In this document: positions 1 to 8,418 of the stretch, one piece after another
Numbering within the stretch: position 1 is the first letter of the stretch
Layout: each line of letters starts with the position of its first letter
Assembly (NCBI GenBank): GCA_963971225.1
Contig: OZ020267.1
Coordinates: 84,867,648-84,931,647 of the forward strand
Source of the DNA: Melieria omissa
Lineage: Eukaryota; Arthropoda; Insecta; Diptera; Ulidiidae
Direction of reading: 5' to 3'
Length of the DNA stretch: 64,000 bases
Made by a program: the position numbers and the translations under genes
Notes under the pieces: model-generated
Told to the model about the DNA's origin: nothing
What the model saw: only the letters and a program-made list of their open reading frames with translations
Databases searched by the model: none

Positions 1-12
1 GATGATTGATAC
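1..12 (+). repeat. Satellite monomer fragment, left flank of the retrotransposon
   Basis: These 12 bases match the GATGATTGATAC segment that recurs once per satellite monomer (for example at 12751 and 16311). The last four bases, ATAC at 9-12, are repeated directly after the retrotransposon at 11562-11565. This shows that satellite DNA lies on both sides of the element. Confidence 0.85.
9..12. other. Target site duplication, left (ATAC)
   Basis: ATAC precedes the first LTR and recurs at 11562-11565. The uninterrupted satellite reads GATGATTGATACCATTATAG, so one ATAC has been duplicated on insertion. Confidence 0.88.
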
Positions 13-75
13 TGTAACGATGAGCCATTCTGTCGCGGTGCAAAGCAACCCTGCCGCTACGTGCCGTGCCATAAC

Positions 76-171
76 CCAATCTGGCAACGACGGCCGCGAT
101 AGTAACTTTTAGTCCAACCTGGCAACGATGGTCGTGGTCATCAGGGAAACTTCTAGTCCAATCTGGCAACG
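76..171 (+). promoter_or_regulatory. Three U3 direct repeats CCAAYCTGGCAACG
   Basis: The 14-mer CCAAYCTGGCAACG occurs at 76-89, 114-127 and 158-171, upstream of the TATA box. The same set is found in the other two LTRs. Repeated short motifs in U3 usually act as enhancer or factor-binding sites. The factor here is unknown. Confidence 0.6.
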
Positions 172-204
172 TGCGAGAACGATCTGCGCGACGGCCGGAC
201 AGAG

Positions 205-241
205 TATAAAAGGTGGCCAGATGCGGTGCAGCGAGTCAGTC
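205..241 (+). promoter_or_regulatory. LTR 1 core promoter (TATA plus initiator)
   Basis: TATAAAAG lies at 205-212 and TCAGTC at 236-241. If transcription starts at the A at 238, the TATA box begins at -33, close to the standard spacing. TCAGTC matches the arthropod initiator TCAKTY. This would mark the U3/R boundary. Confidence 0.75.
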
Positions 242-322
242 TGGTTTTGACAAGTGAAGTTGCCACACGGAATAATTAAGCAAATACTTAAGTGTACGAA
301 CAGTAAAGTGTAAACTGTGAAT

Positions 323-328
323 AATAAA
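323..328 (+). terminator. LTR 1 polyadenylation signal AATAAA
   Basis: AATAAA is followed within about 20 bases by a GT-rich stretch (GACTGTTGGTGTATTTTATT). Together with the initiator at 236-241 this gives an R region of roughly 100 bp. Confidence 0.6.
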
Positions 329-441
329 GTGACTGTTGGTGTATTTTATTGTCTGCATTTAGGAAACTGACTGTGTTTTATTTTCAAATCACACAATCCA
401 GAGATACGTGACAGCCCACTGGACTTAGTATTCGTAACATT

Positions 442-460
442 TGGTGTCAGAAGTGGGATT
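442..460 (+). other. Primer-binding site, body 1 (probably tRNA-Leu)
   Basis: TGGTGTCAGAAGTGGGATT starts two bases after the LTR. Its complement ends in ...TTCTGACACCA, which fits the 3' end of eukaryotic tRNA-Leu as I recall it. I had no tRNA set to check it against. Body 2 has the same site at 6019-6037. Confidence 0.65.
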
Positions 461-508
461 GTGGAAAATTGAAAATAACTAAATAAATAAAATTATAAAA
501 GTACGGAC

Positions 509-2014
509 ATGGTTAAACTCGAGCTGCTGAAGGTAGACCAGCTGAAGAAGGAGCTGGCTGCCTGGAATTTGCCGACTGCTGGCGGGAAGGTGGAGTTGCA
601 GTTGCGCTTGCGAGAAGCATGTGAGGCACGAGGCGTCGATTGGACTGTGCACGAGTTCGGAGCACAAGAACTGGAGGCGTCGGCCAAGGTGGAGGAGTCG
701 CCTGCTGGTGCTGCTTCGCTACAGAGTACAGCGGCTGCACCAATACAAGCGTTGGACATGAGCCAACTAATGGCTGCACTCAAAGGCATGTCGGCGCAAA
801 TGGAGACTGCAAATCGTGAAAATCGTGAGATGTCGGCGCGGATGGCAGCGAAGCTGGAAACTACGAATCTCGAAATTTCGGCAAAAGTCGAGACAGCAAA
901 TCGAGAAATGTCAGCGAAGCTGGAAATTACGAATCTCGAAATTTCGGCAAAAGTCGAGACTGCAAATCGGGAAATGGCGGAAAATTCTGCGCGCATAGAG
1001 CAGAAGGTGGAGGAAATTTCGAATAGCCTGAATGTGAAAGTTGAGCATCTCGAGACGCGAATAGACGATTGGGACAAACGAGTTGACGAAATGTGTGAAT
1101 CCCTGAACAGACGAGTTGACAACCTGGATGAGTCCTTGAACAAACGAGTTGACAGTCTGGAAGATTCGATGCACAGAAAGATAGACGAACGGTTTCGAGA
1201 GGTACAGCCACGAGAATGTTTGCCACCGGTTCAGGACGGTTTTGCTGCCAGAACAGAAGTGCCTACTTATGATGGTGCTGCGCCGTTCGACACATTTAAA
1301 TTGCAATTCGACTTGGCTGCTTTGGAAAATCAGTGGACAGATATCAGGAAAGGTCGGAGGTTGGCACTGGCGCTGAAAGGTCCTGCGGCTGAGGTAATCA
1401 AATCAGTTCCAGAATGTTTAAGAAGTGATTACGGTGCCATCATGAGAGCATTAGCAGCGAAGTATAGCAACGAGCACAACCATGCGCTATACTACTGTGA
1501 GCTGAAGAACCGCAAGCAAGGAGCCAACGAGGCGCTGCAGACATATGCAGCAGACATTGAGCGGCTCGTACAGTTGTGCTACCCAAAATTTGGTGCTGAT
1601 GATCTCGAGAGGATGAAGATTGAGTCGTTTATTGAAGGTCTTCATGATCCAGAAACGCGTCGCAGTGCGTTGATGATGGGCAAGCCGACATTTAAGGAGA
1701 CGGTGACCAGCGCGATGACATATGAAGCGGCATGGATTGGGAGCACTCGGTATGCACCTGCAAGGATACGCCAGATTCAGGCGGACAACGACATTCCGAT
1801 CCAGGCCATAAGCTCTGAGATACCGGGCAGGCCACGAGTGGTCTCCTCTAAAGTTGTCTGCTGGGTATGTGGCAAGCAGGTCCACATATCACGAGACTGC
1901 CGCCAACGGAAGAGGCGTTCCCGTTCCCGATCGCAATCGCCTGAAGCGAGGAATACTGACAATCGAGGCCCAGCCAACAATCGCAGGGCTGAGGACGGCG
2001 AGTCGTTAAACTAA
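509..2014 (+). CDS. gag: Gag polyprotein, body 1
   Basis: Gag forms the retrotransposon particle and packages its RNA. The 501-residue protein starts at the first ATG after the primer-binding site. Residues about 1-40 (LKVDQLKKELAAWNLP...) look like a SAP fold, a small DNA-binding helix-extended-helix. Residues about 80-245 are a long coiled coil with heptad-like repeats, including a 66-bp DNA tandem repeat near 850-981. Residues about 255-400 fit the retrotransposon capsid region. A knuckle begins at Cys451 (Cys451, Cys454, His459, Cys464) and is followed by an Arg/Ser-rich tail. The residue before the knuckle His is Val here, but Gly in body 2 and in most CCHC knuckles. The frame stops at 2012-2014, directly after a slippery heptamer. 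Confidence 0.9.
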   Translation: MVKLELLKVDQLKKELAAWNLPTAGGKVELQLRLREACEARGVDWTVHEFGAQELEASAKVEESPAGAASLQSTAAAPIQALDMSQLMAALKGMSAQMETANRENREMSARMAAKLETTNLEISAKVETANREMSAKLEITNLEISAKVETANREMAENSARIEQKVEEISNSLNVKVEHLETRIDDWDKRVDEMCESLNRRVDNLDESLNKRVDSLEDSMHRKIDERFREVQPRECLPPVQDGFAARTEVPTYDGAAPFDTFKLQFDLAALENQWTDIRKGRRLALALKGPAAEVIKSVPECLRSDYGAIMRALAAKYSNEHNHALYYCELKNRKQGANEALQTYAADIERLVQLCYPKFGADDLERMKIESFIEGLHDPETRRSALMMGKPTFKETVTSAMTYEAAWIGSTRYAPARIRQIQADNDIPIQAISSEIPGRPRVVSSKVVCWVCGKQVHISRDCRQRKRRSRSRSQSPEARNTDNRGPANNRRAEDGESLN

Positions 2015-2232
2015 AACGGGTCAGCCCAAAGGGGCGTGAGCTGATCCCCACAATCTGTCGCCCCACCGTCCTTGTCTCACAGCTGAAACGACAGCCCGGC
2101 AGCTTGACAATTGAAGGAAGGATAGATGGAAAGTTGTTCGTGTTGACACTGGATACTGCTGAAGAACTGGGAACCGCTGCATGGCATACAGCTGCGGACT
2201 GCGACTGGCGAGCGCGCGCCGGTAAGAGGTAA
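1993..2232 (+). pseudogene. Broken protease start of pol, body 1
   Basis: This is the pol-frame segment entered by frameshifting, open from 1993. It keeps the beginning of the aspartic protease up to the Asp-Thr of the active site. A 32-bp deletion between 2157 and 2158, relative to body 2, removes the Gly and the next residues and shifts the frame, giving a stop at 2230-2232. The deletion ends share CTG, which suggests microhomology-mediated loss. Protease from this body should be inactive. Confidence 0.85.
2005..2048 (+). promoter_or_regulatory. Candidate -1 frameshift signal at the gag/pol junction, body 1
   Basis: The heptamer G TTA AAC (2005-2011, gag phase) is followed immediately by the gag stop TAA. 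The pol frame is -1 relative to gag and is open through this point. Six bases further on, GGGTCAGC (2018-2025) can pair with GCTGATCCC (2040-2048) with one bulged T. The known viral heptamer GUUAAAC has the same form. Slippage has not been shown here. Confidence 0.7.
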
Positions 2233-2296
2233 AGTTACAAAAACGATTGCTATCGGCACCAGCAGCCTGGAACATGAGTTCATCGTCGCGGATATA

Positions 2297-5200
2297 ATGG
2301 ACGACGTGATTATCGGCGTGGATTTCATGATTAGGCACGGTTTTACGCTGGACCTGAAGGAAAATGTGCTGAGATATGCCAACGTTGAATTCCCGCTGCA
2401 CACCGGCTATGAGCGAAGCATGGCGGTAAGGAAGGTTTTATCGTGTCAACACAGGAGGATACCAGCGAATTCTGAGGCGATTGTGTGGGCAAAGGTGGAC
2501 GAGGACGATGGGACGAGTCGGCTGTGGGTAGTAGAAGCACCGAAGCAAGGACACGACAACATCATCATCGGACGTACATTAGTGGAACCTAAAAATGGAA
2601 GGATACCAGTCAGAATACTGAACCCCCTGAATGCACCCAGATATGTCGGAAAAGATGAGGTAATTGGCGAGTGTAAGGAAGCTGTAGCAGTGGTCAATTG
2701 CGAGAGTAGCCCGCCTGGAGGTAATAAGAGGAGCGGTTTTAACATGGACGCCATACCGCAGGAGAACCAGTGGAGCAGCGAGTTGACGGCCAAGCAGAAA
2801 CAGAAGGCGAGGTCACTCCTGCAGCACTATGGGTCAATATTTGCGGCGGAAGCAGGCGGAAGAACAGCCATAGTGAAGCACAACATCGACACCGGAAGTG
2901 CAAAACCGATTCGCCAACCGCCAAGACGAGTTCCTCTGGCCAAGAGGGAGGAGGTCACAAATTTGATCGAGAACATGCGGAAAGACAAGGTCATAGAGCC
3001 TTCTTCGGGCCCCTGGTGCTCGCCGGTTGTGCTAGTCAAGAAAAAAGATGGCAGTACCCGGTTTTGTGTGGACTATCGGAAGCTCAATGATGTGACCAAG
3101 AAGGACAGTTATCCACTACCTCGGATCGATGACACCCTGGACACACTGTCAGGCACGCAGTGGTTCTCCACGCTCGACTTACGCAGCGGCTATTGGCAGG
3201 TAGAGCTTGCAGACAAGGACAAGGAGAAAACGGCTTTCAGTGTTGGCGATGGTTTGTGGCAGTTCACCGTCATGCCGTTTGGACTCTGCAACGCACCAGC
3301 AACATTCGAGCGGCTAATGGAACGCGTGCTAAAAGGGCTGCATTGGCGGACGTGTCTGGTGTACCTCGATGACATAATCGTAATGGGTGAAGGCTTCGAC
3401 GACCACCTGGGAAAGCTGAAGGAGGTATTTGAGCGGATACAAAAAGCCGGGCTTAAACTCAACCCAAAGAAGTGCTCGCTGTTCCAAAAGGAGGTCAAGT
3501 ATCTGGGTCATACGGTTTCCGCCCGCGGAGTACATACGGATGAAGGCAAAATCACGGCGGTGAAGGAGTGGCCCCGGCCACGCAATCTACACGAACTCCG
3601 CAGTTTCCTGGGCCTGTGCACATACTACCGCCGATTTGTTCCGGGATTCGCGAACATAGCCAGCAGCCTGCACAAACTGACGAAAAAGAGCCAAGCTTTC
3701 GAGTGGAACGAGGAGCAGGAACAGGCTTTTGCACGTCTGAAGGAAAAACTGTGCAGTGCCCCAATTCTGGCCTTCCCCGTGCCTGGGGAGATGTTTGTGC
3801 TGGATACAGATGCAAGCGGGAGTAGTATTGGCGGTGTGCTATCACAGATAATAGACGGCCAGGAACAAGTGATAGCGTACTACAGTAGGGTTTTATCGAA
3901 ACCGGAACGCAATTACTGTGTGACACGGAGAGAACTGCTGGCGGTATTGGACTGCGTGAAACACTTCCACAAATATCTGTATGGACAAAGGTTTCGCCTG
4001 CGCACAGATCATGCGGCATTGAGATGGCTCCTGAACTTTAAAGACCCTGAAGGGCAGTTGACGCGGTGGATCGAGCGACTGCAGAGCTACGACTACACGA
4101 TAGAGCATCGCAAGGGCAGTAGCCATGGAAATGCCGATGCCTTGTCCCGCCGTCCGTGCAAAGTCGAATGCAGGCAATGCTCGCGAGCCGAAAGCAAAGA
4201 ACAGATAGTGGACGTCCGGTTGGTCAGCGTCATGCCAGAGGAAGAGTGGTCTGCGGAGAGGCTACAAAAAGACCAGCGTGAGGATGCGGATCTTGCGAAG
4301 ATCGTCGAAGGCAAGGAGCAAGGTGCACGTCCAGACTGGCAGGAGATGGCCGGTGAAAGCCTGATCGCTAAGGCTTACTGGGCACAGTGGAAAAGTTTGC
4401 GGCTGAAGGAAGGCTGCCTGTACCGCGAATGGGAGAGCGCGGATGGTCGTACCAGCAACCCCCTAATGGTAGTGCCGAAAAGCAGAATCAACGAGGTCAT
4501 CGAGGCATACCATAACGACTCCAGTGGAGGGCACCTAGGCATCACCAAAACCGTCGCCAAAATAAAAAGACGATTCTACTGGGTAGGATGTCAGGAGTCT
4601 GTAGCCGAGTGGATTAAGAGCTGCGACCGATGTTCAGCCGCGAAAGGGCCGACAAGAAAATCTCGAGGCCGCATGCAGCAGTACAACGTGGGAGCGCCCT
4701 TCGAGCGGATTGCTATGGACGTCGCCGGCCCATTCCCAACTAGCACTCAAGGCAACAAATATGTGCTGGTCGTAATGGATTACTTCAGCAAATTGCCCGA
4801 AGTGTACCCTATTCCTAACCAGGAGGCCACCACGATCTCGGAAAAGCTGGTAAACAACTGGGTAGCCCGGTTCGGAGTTCCGTTGGAGTTGCACTCAGAT
4901 CAAGGCCGGAATTTCGAGTCTGCGGTATTCAAGGAAGTGTGTGGGCTGCTGGGGATAAAGAAAACGCGTACCACTCCTTTGCACCCACAGTCCGACGGCA
5001 TGGTGGAACGCTTTAACCGGACACTGGAGGAATACCTGCGGAAAGTGGTAGGCAGGAATCAAAAGGATTGGGACACGCATATCCCCCTGTTCCTGATGGC
5101 GTATAGGTCAGCCCCGCACGACACGACATCACTCACTCCAGCCCGAGCAGTGTTCGGCACAGAGTTGCGGTTACCCGCTGACTTGAAGTTCGGCGTAGTC

Positions 5201-5578
5201 AGCACGACGGGAGGCGCTAAGACGGACTACGTGGCCAATAAGCGGGCGGAACTAGAGGAAATTCACCAGTTTATAAGGAGCCGCACCAAACTGGTCAGCG
5301 ATAAGGCGAAAGCCAGATACGATCTACGGGCCAACTCAGCAGGGTTCCAAGAAGGCGATTTGGTAATGCTCTACAACCCGCAGCGGAGGAAAGGTTTGTC
5401 TCCAAAACTTCAAGCGTCATGGGAAGGACCTTACGAAGTCGTGACTAGGATTAACGACGTGGTATACCGGATTCAACGTTGCAACAATAGAGGCGCTAAG
5501 CTGAAGGTAGTCCATTTGGAGCGCCTGGCGCCTCATCACAGCGGAGCCTCGGCACTTGTTCGGGACGAACAAGTCTAA
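2297..5578 (+). CDS. pol: Pol (RT, RNase H, integrase), body 1, cut off from gag
   Basis: Homology to body 2 runs in this frame from about 2159. The Met at 2297 is internal, so it is a convenience start. In the 1093 residues, RT spans about 200-385 with the catalytic YLDD at 356-359. RNase H has Asp503/Asp505, Glu546 and Asp571. The integrase zinc region is His739, His746, Cys776, Cys779. The integrase core is Asp808, Asp868, Glu904, with 35 residues between the last two. A GPY/F motif is at 1044-1046, and I see no chromodomain. Compared with body 2 there are a few substitutions, including Leu for Trp in the FSK(W/L)PEVYP stretch of integrase. The frame is open, but the protease lesion upstream separates it from gag, so the element is probably not autonomous. 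Pol ends 11 bp before the next LTR. Confidence 0.9.
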   Translation: MDDVIIGVDFMIRHGFTLDLKENVLRYANVEFPLHTGYERSMAVRKVLSCQHRRIPANSEAIVWAKVDEDDGTSRLWVVEAPKQGHDNIIIGRTLVEPKNGRIPVRILNPLNAPRYVGKDEVIGECKEAVAVVNCESSPPGGNKRSGFNMDAIPQENQWSSELTAKQKQKARSLLQHYGSIFAAEAGGRTAIVKHNIDTGSAKPIRQPPRRVPLAKREEVTNLIENMRKDKVIEPSSGPWCSPVVLVKKKDGSTRFCVDYRKLNDVTKKDSYPLPRIDDTLDTLSGTQWFSTLDLRSGYWQVELADKDKEKTAFSVGDGLWQFTVMPFGLCNAPATFERLMERVLKGLHWRTCLVYLDDIIVMGEGFDDHLGKLKEVFERIQKAGLKLNPKKCSLFQKEVKYLGHTVSARGVHTDEGKITAVKEWPRPRNLHELRSFLGLCTYYRRFVPGFANIASSLHKLTKKSQAFEWNEEQEQAFARLKEKLCSAPILAFPVPGEMFVLDTDASGSSIGGVLSQIIDGQEQVIAYYSRVLSKPERNYCVTRRELLAVLDCVKHFHKYLYGQRFRLRTDHAALRWLLNFKDPEGQLTRWIERLQSYDYTIEHRKGSSHGNADALSRRPCKVECRQCSRAESKEQIVDVRLVSVMPEEEWSAERLQKDQREDADLAKIVEGKEQGARPDWQEMAGESLIAKAYWAQWKSLRLKEGCLYREWESADGRTSNPLMVVPKSRINEVIEAYHNDSSGGHLGITKTVAKIKRRFYWVGCQESVAEWIKSCDRCSAAKGPTRKSRGRMQQYNVGAPFERIAMDVAGPFPTSTQGNKYVLVVMDYFSKLPEVYPIPNQEATTISEKLVNNWVARFGVPLELHSDQGRNFESAVFKEVCGLLGIKKTRTTPLHPQSDGMVERFNRTLEEYLRKVVGRNQKDWDTHIPLFLMAYRSAPHDTTSLTPARAVFGTELRLPADLKFGVVSTTGGAKTDYVANKRAELEEIHQFIRSRTKLVSDKAKARYDLRANSAGFQEGDLVMLYNPQRRKGLSPKLQASWEGPYEVVTRINDVVYRIQRCNNRGAKLKVVHLERLAPHHSGASALVRDEQV

Positions 5579-5589
5579 GTGGTGGGCAG
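5579..5589 (+). other. Polypurine tract position, body 1
   Basis: The 11 bases GTGGTGGGCAG lie between the pol stop and LTR 2. They occupy the plus-strand primer position and are mostly purine, but interrupted, so the tract is weak. Body 2 has the same sequence just before 11135. Confidence 0.45.
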
Positions 5590-6016
5590 TGTAACGATGA
5601 GCCAGTCTGTCGCGGTGCAAAGCAACCCTGCCGCTACGTGCCGTGCCATAACCCAATCTGGCAACGACGGCCGCGATAGTAACTTTTAGTCCAACCTGGC
5701 AACGATGGTCGCGGTCATCAGGGAAACTTCTAGTCCAATCTGGCAACGTGCGAGAACGATCTGCGCGACGGCCGGACAGAGTATAAAAGGTGGCCAGATG
5801 CGGTGCAGCGAGTCAGTCTGGTTTTGACAAGTGAAGTTGCCACACGGAATAATTAAGCAAATACTTAAGTGTACGAACAGTAAAGTGTAAACTGTGAATA
5901 ATAAAGTGACTGTTGGTGTATTTTATTGTCTGCATTTAGGAAACTGACTGTGTTTTATTTTCAAATCACACAATCCAGAGATACGTGACAGCCCACTGGA
6001 CTTAGTATTCGTAACA
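5590..6016 (+). repeat. LTR 2 (shared middle LTR)
   Basis: This 427-bp LTR serves as the 3' LTR of body 1 and the 5' LTR of body 2. It appears identical to LTR 3 and differs from LTR 1 at two bases. It has the same three U3 repeats, TATA box (5782-5789), initiator (5813-5818) and AATAAA (5900-5905). Confidence 0.93.
5782..5818 (+). promoter_or_regulatory. LTR 2 core promoter
   Basis: TATAAAAG is at 5782-5789 and TCAGTC at 5813-5818, with the spacing seen in LTR 1. It would drive body 2. Confidence 0.72.
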
Positions 6017-6085
6017 TTTGGTGTCAGAAGTGGGATTGTGGAAAATTGAAAATAACTAAATAAATAAAATTATAAAAGTACGGAC

Positions 6086-7591
6086 ATGGTTAAACTCGAG
6101 CTGCTGAAGGTAGACCAGCTGAAGAAGGAGCTGGCTGCCTGGAATTTGCCGACTGCTGGCGGGAAGGTGGAGTTGCAGTTGCGCTTGCGAGAAGCATGTG
6201 AGGCACGAGGCGTCGATTGGACTGTGCACGAGTTCGGAGCACAAGAACTGGAGGCGTCGGCCAAGGTGGAGGAGTCGCCTGCTGGTGCTGCTTCGCTACA
6301 GAGTACAGCGGCTGCACCAATACAAGCGTTGGACATGAGCCAACTAATGGCTGCACTCAAAGGCATGTCGGCGCAAATGGAGACTGCAAATCGTGAAAAT
6401 CGTGAGATGTCGGCGCGGATGGCAGCGAAGCTGGAAACTACGAATCTCGAAATTTCGGCAAAAGTCGAGACAGCAAATCGAGAAATGTCAGCGAAGCTGG
6501 AAATTACGAATCTCGAAATTTCGGCAAAAGTCGAGACTGCAAATCGGGAAATGGCGGAAAATTCTGCGCGCATAGAGCAGAAGGTGGAGGAAATTTCGAA
6601 TAGCCTGAATGTGAAAGTTGAGCATCTCGAGACGCGAATAGACGATTGGGACAAACGAGTTGACGAAATGTGTGAATCCCTGAACAGACGAGTTGACAAC
6701 CTGGATGAGTCCTTGAACAAACGAGTTGACAGTCTGGAAGATTCGATGCACAGAAAGATAGACGAACGGTTTCGAGAGGTACAGCCACGAGAATGTTTGC
6801 CACCGGTTCAGGACGGTTTTGCTGCCAGAACAGAAGTGCCTACTTATGATGGTGCTGCGCCGTTCGACACATTTAAATTGCAATTCGACTTGGCTGCTTT
6901 GGAAAATCAGTGGACAGATATCAGGAAAGGTCGGAGGTTGGCACTGGCGCTGAAAGGTCCTGCGGCTGAGGTAATCAAATCAGTTCCAGAATGTTTAAGA
7001 AGTGATTACGGTGCCATCATGAGAGCATTAGCAGCGAAGTATAGCAACGAGCACAACCATGCGCTATACTACTGTGAGCTGAAGAACCGCAAGCAAGGAG
7101 CCAACGAGGCGCTGCAGACATATGCAGCAGACATTGAGCGGCTCGTACAGTTGTGCTACCCAAAATTTGGTGCTGATGATGTCGAGAGGATGAAGATAGA
7201 GTCGTTTATTGAAGGTCTTCATGATCCAGAAACGCGTCGCAGTGCGTTGATGATGGGCAAGCCGACATTTAAGGAGACGGTGACCAGCGCGATGACATAT
7301 GAAGCGGCATGGATTGGGAGCACTCGGTATGCACCTGCAAGGATACGCCAGATTCAGGCGGACAACGACATTCCGATCCAGGCCATAAGCTCTGAGATAC
7401 CGGGCAGGCCACGAGTGGTCTCCTCTAAAGTTGTCTGCTGGGTATGTGGCAAGCAGGGCCACATATCACGAGACTGCCGCCAACGGAAGAGGCGTTCCCG
7501 TTCCCGATCGCAATCGCCTGAAGCGAGGAATACTGACAATCGAGGCCCAGCCAACAATCGCAGGGCTGAGGACGGCGAGTCGTTAAACTAA
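6086..7591 (+). CDS. gag: Gag polyprotein, body 2
   Basis: This 501-residue Gag is nearly identical to that of body 1, with the same SAP-like start, coiled coil, capsid region, knuckle and Arg/Ser-rich tail. The knuckle CWVCGKQGHISRDC is canonical here, with Gly before the His. One other visible difference is Val for Leu in the ADD(V/L)ERM stretch. The 66-bp internal repeat is conserved. The gag stop at 7589-7591 directly follows the slippery heptamer. Confidence 0.92.
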   Translation: MVKLELLKVDQLKKELAAWNLPTAGGKVELQLRLREACEARGVDWTVHEFGAQELEASAKVEESPAGAASLQSTAAAPIQALDMSQLMAALKGMSAQMETANRENREMSARMAAKLETTNLEISAKVETANREMSAKLEITNLEISAKVETANREMAENSARIEQKVEEISNSLNVKVEHLETRIDDWDKRVDEMCESLNRRVDNLDESLNKRVDSLEDSMHRKIDERFREVQPRECLPPVQDGFAARTEVPTYDGAAPFDTFKLQFDLAALENQWTDIRKGRRLALALKGPAAEVIKSVPECLRSDYGAIMRALAAKYSNEHNHALYYCELKNRKQGANEALQTYAADIERLVQLCYPKFGADDVERMKIESFIEGLHDPETRRSALMMGKPTFKETVTSAMTYEAAWIGSTRYAPARIRQIQADNDIPIQAISSEIPGRPRVVSSKVVCWVCGKQGHISRDCRQRKRRSRSRSQSPEARNTDNRGPANNRRAEDGESLN

Positions 7592-8418
7592 AACGGGTCA
7601 GCCCAAATGGGCGTGAGCTGATCCCCACAATCTGTCGCCCCACCGTCCTTGTCTCACAGCTGAAACGACAGCCCGGCAGCTTGACAATTGAAGGAAGGAT
7701 AGATGGAAAGTTGTTCGTGTTGACACTGGATACTGGAGCGTCATATTCGATCATAAAAAGGAAGCTGCTGAAGAACTGGGAACCGCTGCATGGCATACAG
7801 CTGCGGACTGCGACTGGCGAGCGCGCGCCGGTAAGAGGTAAAGTTACAAAAACGATTGCTATCGGCACCAGCAGCCTGGAACATGAGTTCATCGTCGCGG
7901 ATATAATGGACGACGTGATTATCGGCGTGGATTTCATGATTAGGCACGGTTTTACGCTGGACCTGAAGGAAAATGTGCTGAGATATGCCAACGTTGAATT
8001 CCCGCTGCACACCGGCTATGAGCGAAGCATGGCGGTAAGGAAGGTTTTATCGTGTCAACACAGGAGGATACCAGCGAATTCTGAGGCGATTGTGTGGGCA
8101 AAGGTGGACGAGGACGATGGGACGAGTCGGCTGTGGGTAGTAGAAGCACCGAAGCAAGGACACGACAACATCATCATCGGACGTACATTAGTGGAACCTA
8201 AAAATGGAAGGATACCAGTCAGAATACTGAACCCCCTGAATGCACCCAGATATGTCGGAAAAGATGAGGTAATTGGCGAGTGTAAGGAAGCTGTAGCAGT
8301 GGTCAATTGCGAGAGTAGCCCGCCTGGAGGTAATAACAAGAGCGGTTTCACTCGAGGTCACTCCTGCAGCACTATGGGTCAATATTTGCGGCGGAAGCAG
8401 GCGGAAGAACAGCCATAG
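7570..8418 (+). pseudogene. pol: Pol N-terminal part with protease, body 2, frameshifted before RT
   Basis: This frame is entered from gag by -1 slippage. It encodes the retroviral-type aspartic protease, with the active-site DTGAS beginning at 7729 and an IIGVDF segment that fits the second conserved protease motif. Unlike body 1, the protease region is whole. Near 8349-8353, five bases replace 69 bases present in body 1 (2740-2808). The net loss of 64 bp shifts the frame, so this stretch ends in unrelated residues at 8416-8418. Protease and RT are therefore in different frames. Confidence 0.87.
7582..7625 (+). promoter_or_regulatory. Candidate -1 frameshift signal at the gag/pol junction, body 2
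   Basis: The heptamer GTTAAAC (7582-7588) is followed by the gag stop TAA. After a six-base spacer (7589-7594), GGGTCAGC (7595-7602) pairs with GCTGATCCC (7617-7625) around one bulged T. The pol frame is open from 7570 and overlaps the last 22 bases of gag in the -1 phase. The loop differs from body 1 by one base (AAAT versus AAAG). Confidence 0.72.

Larger units (their letters stand above)
13..439 (+). repeat. LTR 1 (5' LTR)
   Basis: This 427-bp LTR begins TGTAACGATG and ends TTCGTAACA, with the usual TG...CA ends. U3 carries three copies of CCAAYCTGGCAACG (76-89, 114-127, 158-171), then a TATA box and an initiator. A polyadenylation signal follows at 323-328. By eye it differs from LTR 2 and LTR 3 at two positions, near 25 (T for G) and near 136 (T for C). 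LTR 2 and LTR 3 look identical to each other. Confidence 0.93.

Noticed and set aside
493..1143. Antisense ORF of 216 residues opposite gag
   Set aside because: It is Ser/Arg/Phe-rich and mirrors the coiled-coil codons of gag. It is a shadow frame with no domain of its own.
5482..5578. A chromodomain at the integrase C-terminus
   Set aside because: Only a short tail follows the GPY/F motif, with no aromatic-cage pattern and too little length.
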